64,000 nt of DNA from Ooceraea biroi (GCF_003672135.1 NC_039506.1:13082001-13146000); one strand, 5' to 3'. Counted from the stretch's first letter, positions 11,957 through 23,673 are shown. Notes: a model not told the origin generated them from the sequence alone. Program-made: numbers and translations.

Positions 11957-12860
11957 ATGTTGAGTCTCACTTTTCTCACTCGTTTCAATCCGATCGTTTA
12001 CGCAGTAGCGCGCCGAGCATTTTACAAGAAAATGGAAAAGAAAAGTGCGCTGTTGGTGGTCGCCGACGGTTCGGAGGAAATGGAGGCTGTGATAAGCGCC
12101 GACGTCTTGAGACGTGCCGGGGTACATTTATTATTTGACGCAATGATGAATGCTATGATGTTATCATTAAGCGATATTCCTTGCCAATTGAATGCTGACA
12201 CAGCTTAACGATTGTACGATTGCCGGCTAGGTTGATGTTACCATAGCTAGTCTGTCGAATAGCCCTTGCGTGACGTGCAGCCGTAACGTTGCAGTTTGTG
12301 CCGATGTCCTGTTCGCCGACGTCGTTCACGAGACCTTCGACGCTGTGGTGCTGCCTGGTGGCCTCGGTGGAGCCAAGACCTTTGCAGCTGTAAGTTCATC
12401 CGGCCCTACTCCTCATTCTCGTCTCGTCACAACGTCTGACTCTATAATCACGTGAAAAACTTGGGTTTGTCAGTCAGCAGAACTTGGGGAATTGTTGAAG
12501 AAGCAGCACGAGGAGAACCGGATAATAGCTGCTATCTGCGCAGCCCCGCTGGCTCTAAAAGCTCACGATATCGCCAAGGGGAAAGCGATCACTTCCTATC
12601 CATCGATGAAGAACGAGCTGGCCAACGATTACAATTACCTGGAGGACAAAGTCGTGACAACTGGTAATGATCGATTGATTATTATTTATTAATGGTCTTT
12701 GGCTTTGTATTGATTGATTCCAATACATTTAGATAACATAATAACGAGCCGAGGGCCAGCCACCGCTTTCGCTTTTGCCCTGGCCATCGTGGAGAAGCTG
12801 ATGAACAAGGAAACGGCTGGCACAGTGGCAAAGGCAATGCTGTACGATGACTACCAGTAA
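11957..12860 (+). CDS. DJ-1: DJ-1/PARK7 family protein, 4 exons, possible mitochondrial presequence
   Basis: From the internal ATG at 12032, exons 12032-12121, 12231-12389, 12474-12663 and 12733-12860 give 188 residues, the normal DJ-1 length. Features are SALLVVADGSEEMEAVI (with the conserved Glu), VVLPGGLGGAK, the nucleophile elbow AAICAAPLALKAH with the catalytic Cys, and TSRGPATAFAFALAIVE. DJ-1 proteins protect against oxidative and glyoxal damage. An upstream in-frame ATG at 11957 adds 25 residues (MLSLTFLTRFNPIVYAVARR then AFYKK). This stretch is rich in Arg, Phe and Leu with no acidic residue, like a mitochondrial targeting signal. I used 11957 as the first ATG of the open exon. The 12032 ATG is the classical start and both may be used. 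A polyadenylation signal follows at 13017. Confidence 0.9.
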
Positions 12861-13344
12861 ACCTGCTCCGACCTTTCGTTATAGTTTCGTTGTGGTACGT
12901 TGAAAATTCCCAGTGTATAAAACTTGTGATATGTTTCATTGAAGAATAGGAGAATAGCGTTCCTCGTAAGTTTGAAACGTGCGGGCGAAGTGTAATCATG
13001 AATGCAAAATTGTAAGAATAAATGTACATACATGCATATATATAACTATGAGGCAAAGTGGTGAGCGAAAAGTACAACAGTTTTAATTTCGTTAAGTTTC
13101 GCGAAAGAGTCTTGCGGTATTTTAATAAAAGCAATATGAAAGAGAAAGACCTTGACAAGGAAGCGTTACGAGTGACAGTTTAACCACCTCTTTTACACGC
13201 AGCACCTTGACAATTGTCAAAGCACCTCGCACCGCAGGAGCATCACCACGTCTTCAGCAGACACGATCGTACTTCATATAAGACAAGAAAATTCATCCAA
13301 TTATTTTACTTTCATTTTTTCGTCGATTAAGGCTGCGTTATTTG
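12861..13344 (+). other. 3' region of DJ-1 and intergenic DNA
   Basis: An AATAAA at 13017-13022 is the likely DJ-1 polyadenylation signal. Nothing else is recognised up to the hairpin repeat at 13345. Confidence 0.6.
13017..13022 (+). terminator. Polyadenylation signal of DJ-1
   Basis: AATAAA 157 bp after the DJ-1 stop codon, the first canonical hexamer in that orientation. Confidence 0.55.
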
Positions 13345-13406
13345 ACTGCCAGTACAGAAAGCTATAGTTTATGTCACGTATACTATAGATTTTCAGTACT
13401 GGCAGT
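13345..13406. repeat. 62-bp hairpin repeat, copy 1
   Basis: A near-perfect palindrome with arms ACTGCCAGTACAGAAA and TTTTCAGTACTGGCAGT, enclosing TATAG/CTATA and a centre around TATGTCACGTA. A closely related sequence occurs at 52264-52323, in the loop of an inverted gene duplication. This makes it a small dispersed element rather than a chance palindrome. Confidence 0.7.
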
Positions 13407-13694
13407 AATATCGGTACATGGGGTAAATCTCTTAATTTTTTTCAACAGTGCCGAATGACAGGGCGACGAGAGTATAGAGAGTGCAGTTGCGTCGAGCGGG
13501 AAACTCGAGCATGGGTAGCCGCCATTGCCGCCGCGGCGACGACAACTCTCGTCAACACAGACTCCGTACGTTCCCCGCGTGTAGTCGAACGGGAACATCG
13601 CGCGCGAAGACGCGCCATAATGGACGACCGGTTAAAAACGCCACGTTAAAATTATTACGAGCGCGATGACGGACGGTTAGGGGGTGCGTCAGTG
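13407..13694 (+). promoter_or_regulatory. CpG-rich promoter/5' UTR of the METTL23-SLIRP-ACBD6 cluster
   Basis: GC content and CpG density rise sharply from about 13450 to 14170, spanning the leader, exon 1 and the start of intron 1. No TATA box is obvious. This is the only promoter-like block before three closely spaced genes. Confidence 0.5.
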
Positions 13695-14986
13695 ATGCCC
13701 GGTCTAGACCAGAATATTTCGCACGACACGAGTCTACTACCCACGCGCATCCTAATGTCCGGTGGGGGTCATGCCGCCGAGCAAGTGAAAAAATTTATCT
13801 TCAGGTCGCGGAGGACGCGAGACGCCGAGGGCACCGAAGACAGCGGTAGCGGGGAGTACCTGGAGATCCTGATTCCCGAGGTGAGCCGGCAATCCATGCG
13901 GCGAACGCGCGAGTGACCAGCCGGTTTCCCGGACTCGCGAGCTACCGGTATTACGCGCCGCGTATAGGTTAGGTCGCGGCGATAGAAAGCCGCTTTCCTC
14001 GCACGCCGCGTTACCTCTGTTCTTTTTTTTTCTTGCGCCCGAAACGTTACGCTCGCCCCCTAGTCCCCCTTCGTTATATTTTCGTCGGTGTCGGTTTCCT
14101 CGTGACGAAGTACGGAGCGCGCACGACGATCCTGATTGCGTAGGCGATCTCTCTCACGCGGTATCGTCGTCAGCGATATTGTTGTACACATAAAAAATAA
14201 TTTGTTGCTGTTTTTATAACGAGATACTTTTTGTCAAATTGCTGAAGAATGTTCCTTCCGGATTAGAGCTCTCTTGTCGTTGCGATTGTTACGTAACTCG
14301 CTCTCGTGAAGGATTAAACTTGGATGGATGAAAGCGATGTTGCAAGGGAGTAGTCGGGAACGAACCTGTGTTTTTAACAAGCGCGTAATCGTTGATTGCA
14401 GTTGCTGGAGGCTAATTACAGCTTCTACACCTGGCCGTGCGCGCCCGTGCTAGCTTCGTACCTCTGGGAGCACAGGGAGAGCCTGCCGGGCAAGCGAGTC
14501 TTGGAGATCGGTGCCGGCACCTCGTTACCCGGCATCGTCGCCAGCAAGTGCGGAGCTGTCGTGACGCTGAGCGACTCCGCCAGTCAACCAAGGACCCTGC
14601 AGCACATGAGAAGGTGCTGCGAATTGAACGGTGTGTCGGACAAAATTTGCATCGTCGGCCTCACTTGGGGCTTCTTCCTGTCGAATCTGTTCTCGCTCGG
14701 TCCGCTGGACCTGATTATAGGCTCCGACTGCTTCTACGAGCCGACTGTCTTCGAAGACATCGTGGTTATCGTGGCGTTCCTGCTGGAGAAGAATCCACGT
14801 GCTCGATTCCTTTGCACGTACCAGGAGCGCAGTGCTGACTGGACTATAGAGCATCTGCTGAACAGGTGGGGCCTCTCGTGCATGCACGTGTCACTGGACA
14901 ATCTCGGGACGAATTCCGAGGTAAACGTGCGCGAGTTGATGCAGGATCACACGATACACCTGCTGGACATACAGAGATCGGAATAG
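13695..14986 (+). CDS. METTL23: METTL23-type protein methyltransferase, 2 exons
   Basis: Exons 13695-13880 and 14402-14986 join in phase 0 (256 residues). Exon 1 ends EYLEILIPE. Exon 2 begins LLEANYSFYTWPCAPVLASY. SAM-binding motif I is VLEIGAGTSLPG (about residue 95), followed by SDSASQPRTLQHMR, LTWGFF and the post-motif IIGSDCFYEP. TYQERSADWTIEHLL is diagnostic of METTL23, a seven-beta-strand enzyme reported to methylate histone H3 Arg17 in mammals. The ATG at 13695 is the first in a GC-rich leader. The stop is only 26 bp before the SLIRP start, with no polyadenylation signal between, so both are probably on one transcript. Confidence 0.92.
13881..14401 (+). other. METTL23 intron 1
   Basis: The donor GTGAGC and acceptor GATTGCAG bound a 521-bp intron whose first half is CpG-rich. 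Nothing else is recognised. Confidence 0.75.
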
Positions 14987-15012
14987 GCAAGACAATCCCG
15001 TCATCATCTGTC

Positions 15013-15297
15013 ATGGCTAGTAATGCCTTCAGGAAATTAACGTTACACATCGCTAATATCCCGTGGACGGTGGGTCGCCACGAGCTCGCCCTGTACTTCT
15101 CCCAGTTCGGCTACGTGCACGAGGCCTCTGTCGCGTTCAACAAGCAGACCGGGCTTCATCAGGGCCACGGGCACGTAACGTTAGTCAGGGTGGGTCCAAA
15201 GGATGTGCTTGGTCACAAGCACTTTCTAAAAGGGAAGGAGTTGCTTCTGACCAGAAAACAGTCCGACGACAACGACAACGGTAGTACGTTTAATTGA
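15013..15297 (+). CDS. SLIRP: SLIRP-like mitochondrial RRM protein
   Basis: A single-exon 94-residue RRM: LTLHIANIPWTVGRHELALY, QFGYVHEASVAFNKQTG, HGHVTLVRVGPKDVLGHKH. The NIPWTVG start and small size match SLIRP, which binds LRPPRC and stabilises mitochondrial mRNAs. The ATG context is TGTCATGG. The gene starts 26 bp after the METTL23 stop and ends 22 bp before the ACBD6 start, without splice or polyadenylation signals in the gaps. This placement implies reinitiation or another polycistronic mechanism. I recall that Drosophila has a dicistronic locus pairing an RRM protein with an acyl-CoA-binding ankyrin protein (CG33714/CG33713). That memory needs checking. Confidence 0.9.
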   Translation: MASNAFRKLTLHIANIPWTVGRHELALYFSQFGYVHEASVAFNKQTGLHQGHGHVTLVRVGPKDVLGHKHFLKGKELLLTRKQSDDNDNGSTFN

Positions 15298-15319
15298 ACG
15301 AGCTGCAAAACTACGAACG

Positions 15320-16027
15320 ATGGCCGAGAGCGAGCTAGCCTCGACGGATCTGAAGGAGACGTTTGATAGAGCCGCCAAGTATCTGCAAACCTTGGTCCCC
15401 GAGTTGGACTCGGCTCAGCTGCTCGGATTTTACGGTCTGTACAAACAGGCGACCGTAGGCCTGTGCGACGTACCGCGGCCCAATTGGTACCAGGTGCAAG
15501 CGAAGCACAAATGGGAGGCGTGGAAGAATCTGGGTGACATGAGCCGCGAGACCGCGATGACAAGTTACGTTCACGCGATCGCGCAGATAAATCCATCGTG
15601 GGAGACGGAGGCACAGGCCGACTCGTCGAGGTGGACCTCTGTCAGCAAGCTGTCGAACACCGACGTAGAACTGGGGGACGCGGATAAGACGTTTCTGGAC
15701 TGGGTGAAGGAGGGTAACGAGACGCGGGTGTGCGAGATCCTGAGCGGCGAACCCACGCTGGTGAACACGCTGGACACGGACGGGTTGCTGCCCATACACT
15801 GGGCCGCGGATCGGGGCCACGTCGACGTTATGGCGCGTCTGATCGGGAGTGGCGCGGACATGAATTCACAGGATCGCGACGGACAGACGCCGCTGCATTA
15901 CGCGGCGAGTTGCGGCCACGCGGAAGCAGTCAAGTATCTACTTTCGCTCGGGGCGCGATCCATGGCGGATAACGACGGCATGACACCCAAAGACGTCGCC
16001 GACGAGCAGCTCGCAGCTCTTTTATAA
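15320..16027 (+). CDS. ACBD6: ACBD6: acyl-CoA-binding and ankyrin repeat protein
   Basis: An intronless ORF of 235 residues. The N-terminal acyl-CoA-binding domain (about residues 8-95) contains LLGFYGLYKQATVG, the acyl-CoA ligand motif, and KHKWEAWKNLGDMSRETAM. A linker leads to ankyrin repeats near the C-terminus: DGLLPIHWAADRGHVDVMAR, DGQTPLHYAASCGHAEAVKY, DGMTPKDVADEQ. ACBD6 binds long-chain acyl-CoA and supports N-myristoylation in vertebrates. The start context ACGATGG is good. It is the third gene of the tight METTL23-SLIRP-ACBD6 array, and a polyadenylation signal follows only here. Confidence 0.95.
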   Translation: MAESELASTDLKETFDRAAKYLQTLVPELDSAQLLGFYGLYKQATVGLCDVPRPNWYQVQAKHKWEAWKNLGDMSRETAMTSYVHAIAQINPSWETEAQADSSRWTSVSKLSNTDVELGDADKTFLDWVKEGNETRVCEILSGEPTLVNTLDTDGLLPIHWAADRGHVDVMARLIGSGADMNSQDRDGQTPLHYAASCGHAEAVKYLLSLGARSMADNDGMTPKDVADEQLAALL

Positions 16028-16118
16028 CGCCATACGCTACTGTTATGTATAATACCATGCAGCACGCTGCATGACGCAACACACGCGCGATACTGTTTTA
16101 TTCTCTTACAACATTATT

Positions 16119-16124
16119 AATAAA
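16119..16124 (+). terminator. Polyadenylation signal shared by the cluster
   Basis: AATAAA 92 bp after the ACBD6 stop. No AATAAA occurs in the METTL23-SLIRP or SLIRP-ACBD6 gaps, so this is the likely 3' end for all three cistrons. Confidence 0.6.
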
Positions 16125-18192
16125 TGCGTGATGATGCGTGAAATCCCGTGTGTGAGAGTCACTTGAACGCCTTATACATCTCCACTCGATCATCTATAAT
16201 AGAGTAAATCTTTATTTATGTACAAATAACTCCTCTAATAGTCCATTACATTCACAGCCTAAGCACACCTTGGGTAAATGCGTGATTTGTCATTGGCTAG
16301 ATTCACATGATTCATTCGCCGCTTAATTAATATTCCGCGAACGGATGGTATCAATACCAATTACAGAACAATTTCAAGGCAGTTTACATACATTAACCAC
16401 GGAGGAGAGAATGCAAGGTTTGCTATCATCGACAATAATTAAAATCTAGGAAACGAAAACAAACATAACTGACTTTTGTGATTATAATTTAGAGGTCCAG
16501 TTATCTCTCTCATATAAATTTACTCCACGACGTATAAACTCTATCTTATAAAATTTCAATAATCGTTATTAACATAATATATCTATATCTTTCGATCTAT
16601 TGATCCATAAATTAAATGGATATTCAATAATACTGCATTTTTACTTCTAATTTATGTAACTGTTACATACTATTCTTTGTAGATTCCATTTCAAAACGAA
16701 AACAAAATTTATTAATTTAATTATATATGAAAATCTTGACATTATATATTGAGAAAAAGAATGTATATATATACATATATAATGTACGTAAAGAAAATTT
16801 CTTATTACATATTAAACCTTTATTAAATTTTACAAATCTAGCATTCTCGATAGAATAAAGTACACAAACTCAAGATTTTCTTGGGCATACGATAAAACAA
16901 ATTTCATTTAAATAATCTGAAATCGTCCAAAAGTAACTCCAGAAATTTAGAATCCAAAGAATATTATGGAATATTATTCCATTAAATCATTAACTAAGAA
17001 TTAAAAATATACCAACATGGCTAAAACAAAAACAAGATAGAATCTCACTATATATTTAAGTAAGATGCAATCAAACTCAACCTTTTGGCGATTATCTCAA
17101 CTTGGCAATTCAATCAAGAGTTTGTTGTACTAAAATACTCCGTGTAAAAATTAATTAACGTTTAATCGAGTTAAAAATCCTTCTCATTTCTAGGTAGAAT
17201 TAACAGTAATTCAGAGACACATATCAAGTTGGTCGAAATGTGAGACACGGGTATTTTTTTCTACCGACAGTCTCTAATAATTAACAAACGGCTTTCACTA
17301 ATAAATATCACCCGTTAAATCAATTCCAACATACTGATTATGTCAGTTCTTAAACGAACGTTAATCCCCTCTCTTACTTCTTTTTCTCCTGCTCGCTCGA
17401 TGGACGTATCGGAAATTCGTATGTCGCAAGCACTAATGCTGTCAATTAACATTTCACCGTTTCAAGTCGATTATACAATCGCACTTTAACGTGCACTCAG
17501 CACACCGAGCTTTGTGCGCTTCATGCTTACAAAGGAAAGTCCAATCTAGATTCACATTCTTACGTTCTAGAGTAATTACCTGGAGAGCTCTCCTCTCCTT
17601 ATTTGCAATAGTATAAAAATTGGTAGTAAGTTGCAAAAATATCGTGAATCGATTACGAAATTAGATACGTATCTAAAAATGATTTGGGAACGATATACGC
17701 GGCGTGCTAGAAGCTGCCAGATGCAAAATATGTTTTTTTCAAACGTTCAAGACTCCTAATACGTAAACGTTTGTTACATGTTAGGAGCCTTTACACTCGT
17801 TTTCGTACAATGGATCGTGTTGAAACACTCCATCGGAGGTTCATTCGTTGGAATACAATAAGAGGTCGTATAAATAGGGAGATCACGGGAAAAATAGAAT
17901 AACTTCGTGTGAATATTATCGAATCTACGATCTACAACACTTGCCTCGAGTTTTCTACGACGTCGAATGAACGCTGATGATTTCTCCGTGGATGGAATCG
18001 CGATGCGTCCCTCCGTCCTCCGGAGATGCCCAATGAATTCTTTATACAGTTTTCATCCTCTTCCTCAATTGCTTTCGTCGATTGGTAACGCGTACGTGTC
18101 ATACGTGTGAAACGGTATTCGCGGTAGGGACACTGGCGAATCCTCGTCTCCTAAAAGTCACGAGGTCGTCTCGCGCTTCGTGGCAAACGCCG
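16125..18192 (-). other. Convergent region, probably long 3' UTR of the RhoGAP gene
   Basis: Two kilobases without coding potential lie between the convergent ACBD6 and RhoGAP genes. Minus-strand AATAAA (TTTATT on plus) occurs near 16209, consistent with a roughly 2-kb 3' UTR. I see no transposon ends. Confidence 0.5.
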
Positions 18193-21100
18193 CTAGAGAT
18201 TAGTGCTCTCGTGGTCGGACTTAGGCCGTGCGGTGGGCGGCGGCGGTGGTGGCGGTTGTGGCCTCGGCGGTCGCTGGTGCACCCTCGGCGAGGCTGGCTT
18301 CTGCTGCGGTGACTTGAGAACCGTCACTACCGTATTGGTTTGCGTTTGAACGTCGACGATGTTGCCTTCCGATCTGGTGCGCGCGTGCGCCTTCGCTTGT
18401 TGCTCGTGCGGCATATCCGGCTTCTCGGGCTTCTCCGGGCGTTCCGTGCCATACAAAGACATAGACGACGGTCTGCTGCCGACGCTTGGGCTTCTCTGCA
18501 AGTTCGAAGTTGCCGTGTTGCCAGCACACTCGCTCGGGATGGCGTTGTTCCCCCCACGCACTTGTATTATACTGACCTGCTGTTTGTCCACAGAGTACAC
18601 GTGAGCCCGCTCCAGCGTTAAAGGCTGTAGACGATTCAAGGAGAACTTAGACCCTCGGCAAATTACGCTGCGTGGCGAACATGTATCAAGTACGAATAGA
18701 GAGAGAGCGAATGGAAAATAAGCGTGTGTGAGAAAGCTTTGGATTTGAACGCTGTGCAATCTTTTTATTTCACACAGAGCTTACGTCACGTCAAAATGTA
18801 ATATCCGGGCAGTGTGTTACTTTCTTGTCCTCACTCGTAGTGACTATATTACAAATGATTATCATATATACGTTCAAGAGAGATTCTTGTCTTGCTGCGT
18901 GAGTAACTCTGTACTTACCCCTGGATCGGTTTCCGCATTGTCGTTGGCGGATTGACGAGGCTGCTGCCTGATTAGACTCGACGGACGGACCAAGCCGGGC
19001 GGTCGCTCGGGGATCGCCGGTTTGCCACCCCTCTCGTTTGGAGACGTGTACATGTTTGCGACATTACCGTCCGCCTTTTTTCGCAATTCCACTCCTTCTT
19101 CTGCACAGATATATGATACAGTGAAATATTGGTATCATAACGGTGTCATATATACTTAATATAAATTAGTACACCAGGAGTTCTCAATTTAATCGATGTC
19201 GCGGGCGCGTTCGCGACTGGAAAAAAATTAGAGGGCCATGTTCAAAAAGAAGTCCGAGAGCGAGAGTAAATAAAGGACAGAGAGTCATATGTATTTTTAA
19301 TTATTTGAGAAATTTAAGTAAAATAAATATATTTATAACTATCTAAAATTCTAAATTGTAATATTTTTCATTGTTAATTTTTTTCTGATATTTAATAAAT
19401 TGTCGCGGGCACATGGTTGAGAATCCCTGTAGCACAAAGACAAGGTAAGTAATGTCTATTAGAAATTGGCAGTAGGTAGCATCTATCACCTGCGTTGTGT
19501 GCGATATTCGTTAAGTTTCTGGGAGCAGCGACCGGCCTTCTCCTCTCCAACGTAGACGGTTTTTCCGTAGGCACTGGCTTTGGCTTCTGTACTACAGCTT
19601 CGCTGTGCTCGAAGACACTCTCCATCATCGATTTAGCAATATTGTCGACCGTGCTGCCGTTCGACTTCTCCCTCGCGCTTGTCATATTCGCTCTCATGTC
19701 GCACTTCTGTGATTCCTGAGTCCCTCCGGAGTTTAAGACTTCACTTTGGTGAGTGTCGGCCTCCTGCGACCGTTCGAAATTATCGATGGAATGGAGATCC
19801 ATCGAGATCAACTCCGAGGCTGACTGCGACCTCGCGTCCGCCTCCAAGTGCCTGTCGTGTCTCTCCACGTTGCTGTCGTGTCGTATCAGCTCGGTAGTCA
19901 CCTCGTGCTTCTGAGCCTTGTACGTTGCTCGGTTCAGGGTGGACGTCACGACTCTCGGTGGCTTGTCCGGGGTCGGAGGTGGCCTGTCATCCCTCTTCTC
20001 GTGTCTGTCCGGGGTATTGCCACTCGGTGGCGTGGGTGCTGGCTTGTTCTTTCGGCGCGCCGCTGGTTTCGGACTGCCCTGCGTCGGGCTCTCGCCGTGG
20101 TCGCTCAGGCTACTGTTGGACACGCATCGACGCATACCGATTGACTGACTCTCCGCGTCGTTCACGATGCCGATGTCTAGGTCACGGTCGAAGTCCACCT
20201 CGCCGGGGAAGAACCAATCCGCGAACGTAATTAATTGGTCTACTATAAGACTAGAGTTGTTCGCCGTGCTCATGTTCATCCTGCAATGCACGGCAAGTGT
20301 GTGTAAGTCTTTTCAGCGCTCGCTACGAATTTATTACAACAATCCAAGATGTGTATTTAGGATGTACAAGAAAGCCGCTTACACTATCGTGTTCGCATCT
20401 TCCGGCGGGCTCCAGATCAGATTCGGGGCGATGACGATCGCGATATTCTGCGGCGTCATTTTATTGATATCTTGATTCTTCGTGAGCACGGCTAGAAACT
20501 TAATTAGGAACCGCAAATTCTCCAGATTTGCTGGCGGTAACTTGTGCAGTACTTCCCAGAGAGCCCGTAATCTCGTCTCGTTGTGCGTGATCTTCGCAGC
20601 GGCCATCCATTCCGGATACAGTCTATGAATAAGTTGCAGAGACGGTGTGAATTATTGATACTCTGCCGGGAATAATCGATGCTTACTTGTATGTTAATAG
20701 AGGTTCCGGTAGCTCTCGTAGATACGACTTTAATGCACCGGCGATGACATGCGGATCTTTGTATTCCAGGGCCGTCGTTAAGGTCAGACAACAGGCATCC
20801 AAGCTCAGCTTGATCCGTCGTGACTTCGACGCCGCGCCGGCTATTCGAAAAAGACCCTCCTCCTCTATGCCCAAACGCAGCAGCGCGGATACGCACAGTT
20901 GTATGGGCAACGCGATCTTTCTGTTCGTCACCCTGAGGTGCTCCTCAAGGGGATATCCATAGACGGGCTTCATTTCGTTGTCGTCTGTAATTACGACACA
21001 AACATCTTAGGCTAAATGACCATTTTATGACGCTGTCCTTGATAAGATATCGAGATACCTTGATAATAAAAATATTCCTGCAGCTATGCATAAAAATACG

Positions 21101-22399
21101 CGTCAACTTACTGATATAGCTTTCCAATCCAGGTATAAGGTCCTTAAGGCAGTGCAATGCACTTTCGTGATAAGCTCGCTGGAGTTTTATGTACTGAATA
21201 ATCGTCTGAGCTAGCTCGGTCTCCCGCGACATGAGCTGGAACATCTCCGCAGCCAACTGATCCCTGCACTGTTCAACCTTCGTCTCGGCGTCCTCCAGTT
21301 CTTCTTTTAAATTATCTATTTTTGTTGCACCTGTGCCTACAAAGGTACAAGATTGAGTTGTCTCGAGCGATCATCTTTCATATTCGACTCTCTGACCAGA
21401 AAAGACTCGTGAATAATTTACCAGTACTGTGCTTGATCGCTTGGAAGTATCTCGTCCTGGCGCTGTCCATGTCCAAGATCAGACGCGTCAGGTTCCTCTT
21501 ATGCTTCAGTATACTCGGCACGTCGGTGTCTAAAATGTGCTGCAGCGGGGCGGCCACGTACTGCTCGACCTTCGCCTCATGCTCCACAGCTTCGTTGGCC
21601 AACGACATTTGAACGCGCCCGCACTCCACCAGCGCAAAACTCATGAGGCCATCCTCGCCGGCGTTCTCCAGCATGGTCTGCCCGAGTATGTACTCTGGGC
21701 ATTTTTTCTAAACAGCAACGACGACGACAATGTAACACGTGGTGCTGCCAGTGCTTGTTCAATAATGAAAAACATTTGACATAACGAATTTATTATATTT
21801 ACCAAACGTTTCTCCTTGAGAGCCTGATCTTGCGTGATAGTTTGGTTCGGTGGATTTCCAAGTCTCTTATTGAGACCCGTAAGAGCTGCCCTGATCTGTT
21901 CGACGTGCTTGTCGGCAGCCACCAGGTCGTCTGTTAACACCTCCGTTTTACCAGCCCTGTTCACATAGAAAATAAATTTGTACCATGACACACTCAATGT
22001 GTCTCTGATTGCAAGAAAATCTTATCTTTTATCTTTCACACGGTCTGCGTTTTATCTCTTCTAATCTGTCCAATATCCGTGTGTGCGATTTATTTTAAAA
22101 CACTCGAATCCAGAATATATGTATATTTTAGGGTGAATCACACTCGTTAAACATGACCTTTCCTAAATTTCTAATAAAATTGTTCTGTACACTATTTCTT
22201 GTCAATCAATCCATCGTTAATGAACATTTAACTTGCACGTAGCTGAGCAGAGAAGAAACGTGATACGTGATATGTGATTTGAACCCTCGCCGAGGCTACA
22301 GATAACGATCGCGCGGCGATGGGGGATGCAACCGGGTCTCGGTTACCTGGAGAAGGTCTGATCGGCGAGCTGCTTCACTCGGAAGAACTGTTTCTTCAT
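18193..22399 (-). CDS. RhoGAP92B: BAR-RhoGAP protein of the RICH/Nadrin type, 9 exons
   Basis: Exons 22399-22347, 21956-21803, 21707-21422, 21330-21112, 20984-20687, 20622-20383, 20280-19490, 19100-18919 and 18624-18193 close in phase (2655 nt, 884 residues). Residues about 1-240 form a BAR domain, starting MKKQFFRVKQLADQTFSR and including CPEYILGQTMLENAG and SLANEAVEHEAKVEQYVAAP. The RhoGAP domain (about 250-430) has the arginine finger in GLFRIAG and the signatures KSYLRELPEPLLTYK and NIAIVIAPNLIW. The C-terminal half is Pro-rich, ending RPPRPQPPPPPPPTARPK, a probable SH3 ligand. The family deactivates Cdc42/Rac at membranes and, in flies, acts at synapses. The start is the only ATG preceding the BAR N-terminal amphipathic helix. 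It is divergent from MFSD11. Confidence 0.93.
19175..19429. mobile_element. 255-bp hAT-type non-autonomous element in RhoGAP intron
   Basis: The ends are CAGGAGTTCTCAATT and (reverse complement) CAGGGATTCTCAACC, typical hAT termini. A further inner inverted match, GTCGCGGGC, lies on both sides. The flanks TAGTACAC and TAGCACAA are consistent with a diverged 8-bp duplication. It sits between exons 7 and 8 (minus strand) of the BAR-RhoGAP gene. Confidence 0.7.
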
Positions 22400-23673
22400 G
22401 GCTGGTCCGTTGGGGCCGTCGACTCGGAGTAGAATCTCGCTGCGGTTGGATCCTGACGCACACCCGCTCGCTCTTACGCACCGACACCCTCGGAACGTTT
22501 ACGCTCGTGCATCCCTCGCGGTTCCTTCGCGCGGCACCCAGAAGACAACTCGGAAGAGGCACGGGGGATCCTTCGTATCACAGCCAGGGCGGGAACCCGT
22601 CATAATGCTCGCGCGACAGTCCCACGATCGTCGCTGACGATCGGCGCGCTTACGGTCGATCCGTTCTCACGCGGCATCGATAAAGTCCGGGTCGCAAGCC
22701 ACCTTCTCACCCGATCGCGCCGACAGATTTGGGTTAAGTGAATCTAACTTTGCACCTTACCTTCTCGCTTCCTCTCACTTTCTCTCTCCCTCTCTCTTTC
22801 TCCGTTCGCGCTTTCGCCGTCTCTCTCGCTCCCCCTCTGCTTCTCGCACTTCCTCTCTCCGTCTACGCTGCGATAGACAATGAACGAGGCTCGCTCGTCG
22901 CGGAGCGGATACCCGGCGCGACGTTCGAGTGTATTACACTTGCGGCACTCTCACCTCGCGTCACGGCACGCCGCGTCAGGCTTCCCCGAACGTGGTAGCC
23001 GTCGTCCCTCTCGTCCTGCAGCGCGGCGGACCGCGGTTTATTACTCACATCCGATGCGCAGCGCGACGATACCCCGAGCCAACCTCACTGCCACATTACG
23101 CGTTACGCGCGTGGTGTTCCTCGCGATGTACCGCCCGCCGATGTCGCCGCTCGCGATTCGCTGACACCGTGTCAGTGACACGGCGGTCCTTCGCGGATAT
23201 CTTCGCGCCGATAACGCGATGACATGCGTATAACCCGTCAAACCCGCGCGAAGTCGCGAAGTCTTCAATCGGCCTTTTTACCCTTGAGACTCGCCCAAGA
23301 TCAATCGATTGCTCGCGCGCGTGTCGTCGATTTCGACCCAGTATCGATCTACCCGTCGGTCAACCGTTCGGCTCTCGATCGCGCTGTGAGTGATCGAGAG
23401 AGCGTATCGATAGCTGGACTCACGTCGTGCGCGCGCTCTCCTCGTAGTGATTGGTAGCGATGCGCGAGTGTGCGCGAGGTGTGCCGTGTAGGGTTGTTGC
23501 TCGACCGTCGCGCGTTCCCTCTTCTACCATGTGTCCGCAATCTGTCAACGGCAGCGGTGCCGTGCGCGAGTAGCAGCTCGCACGAGAAACGTGACGCTGA
23601 TCTTTGTATAGAGGTTATACATCATACGTGACAAGTATACAGAGTTGGTCCCAGTACAATCATCATTGCAATC
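22400..23673. promoter_or_regulatory. Divergent CpG-rich promoter region (RhoGAP92B / MFSD11)
   Basis: 1.27 kb of unusually GC- and CpG-rich DNA separates the two divergent start codons. It includes a pyrimidine tract (CTCTCTTTCTC-like) around 22760-22860. The many long ORFs on both strands here are by-products of base composition. No TATA element is clear. Confidence 0.6.

Noticed and set aside
11843..12208. DJ-1 reading frame extended to 11843
   Set aside because: The first codon there is GTG; the first ATG in frame is 11957, and the frame past 12121 enters the intron.
22738..23540. Many overlapping ORFs on both strands between RhoGAP92B and MFSD11
   Set aside because: GC- and CpG-rich promoter DNA lacks stop codons by chance; the peptides are low-complexity Arg/Ser-rich and have no domain.
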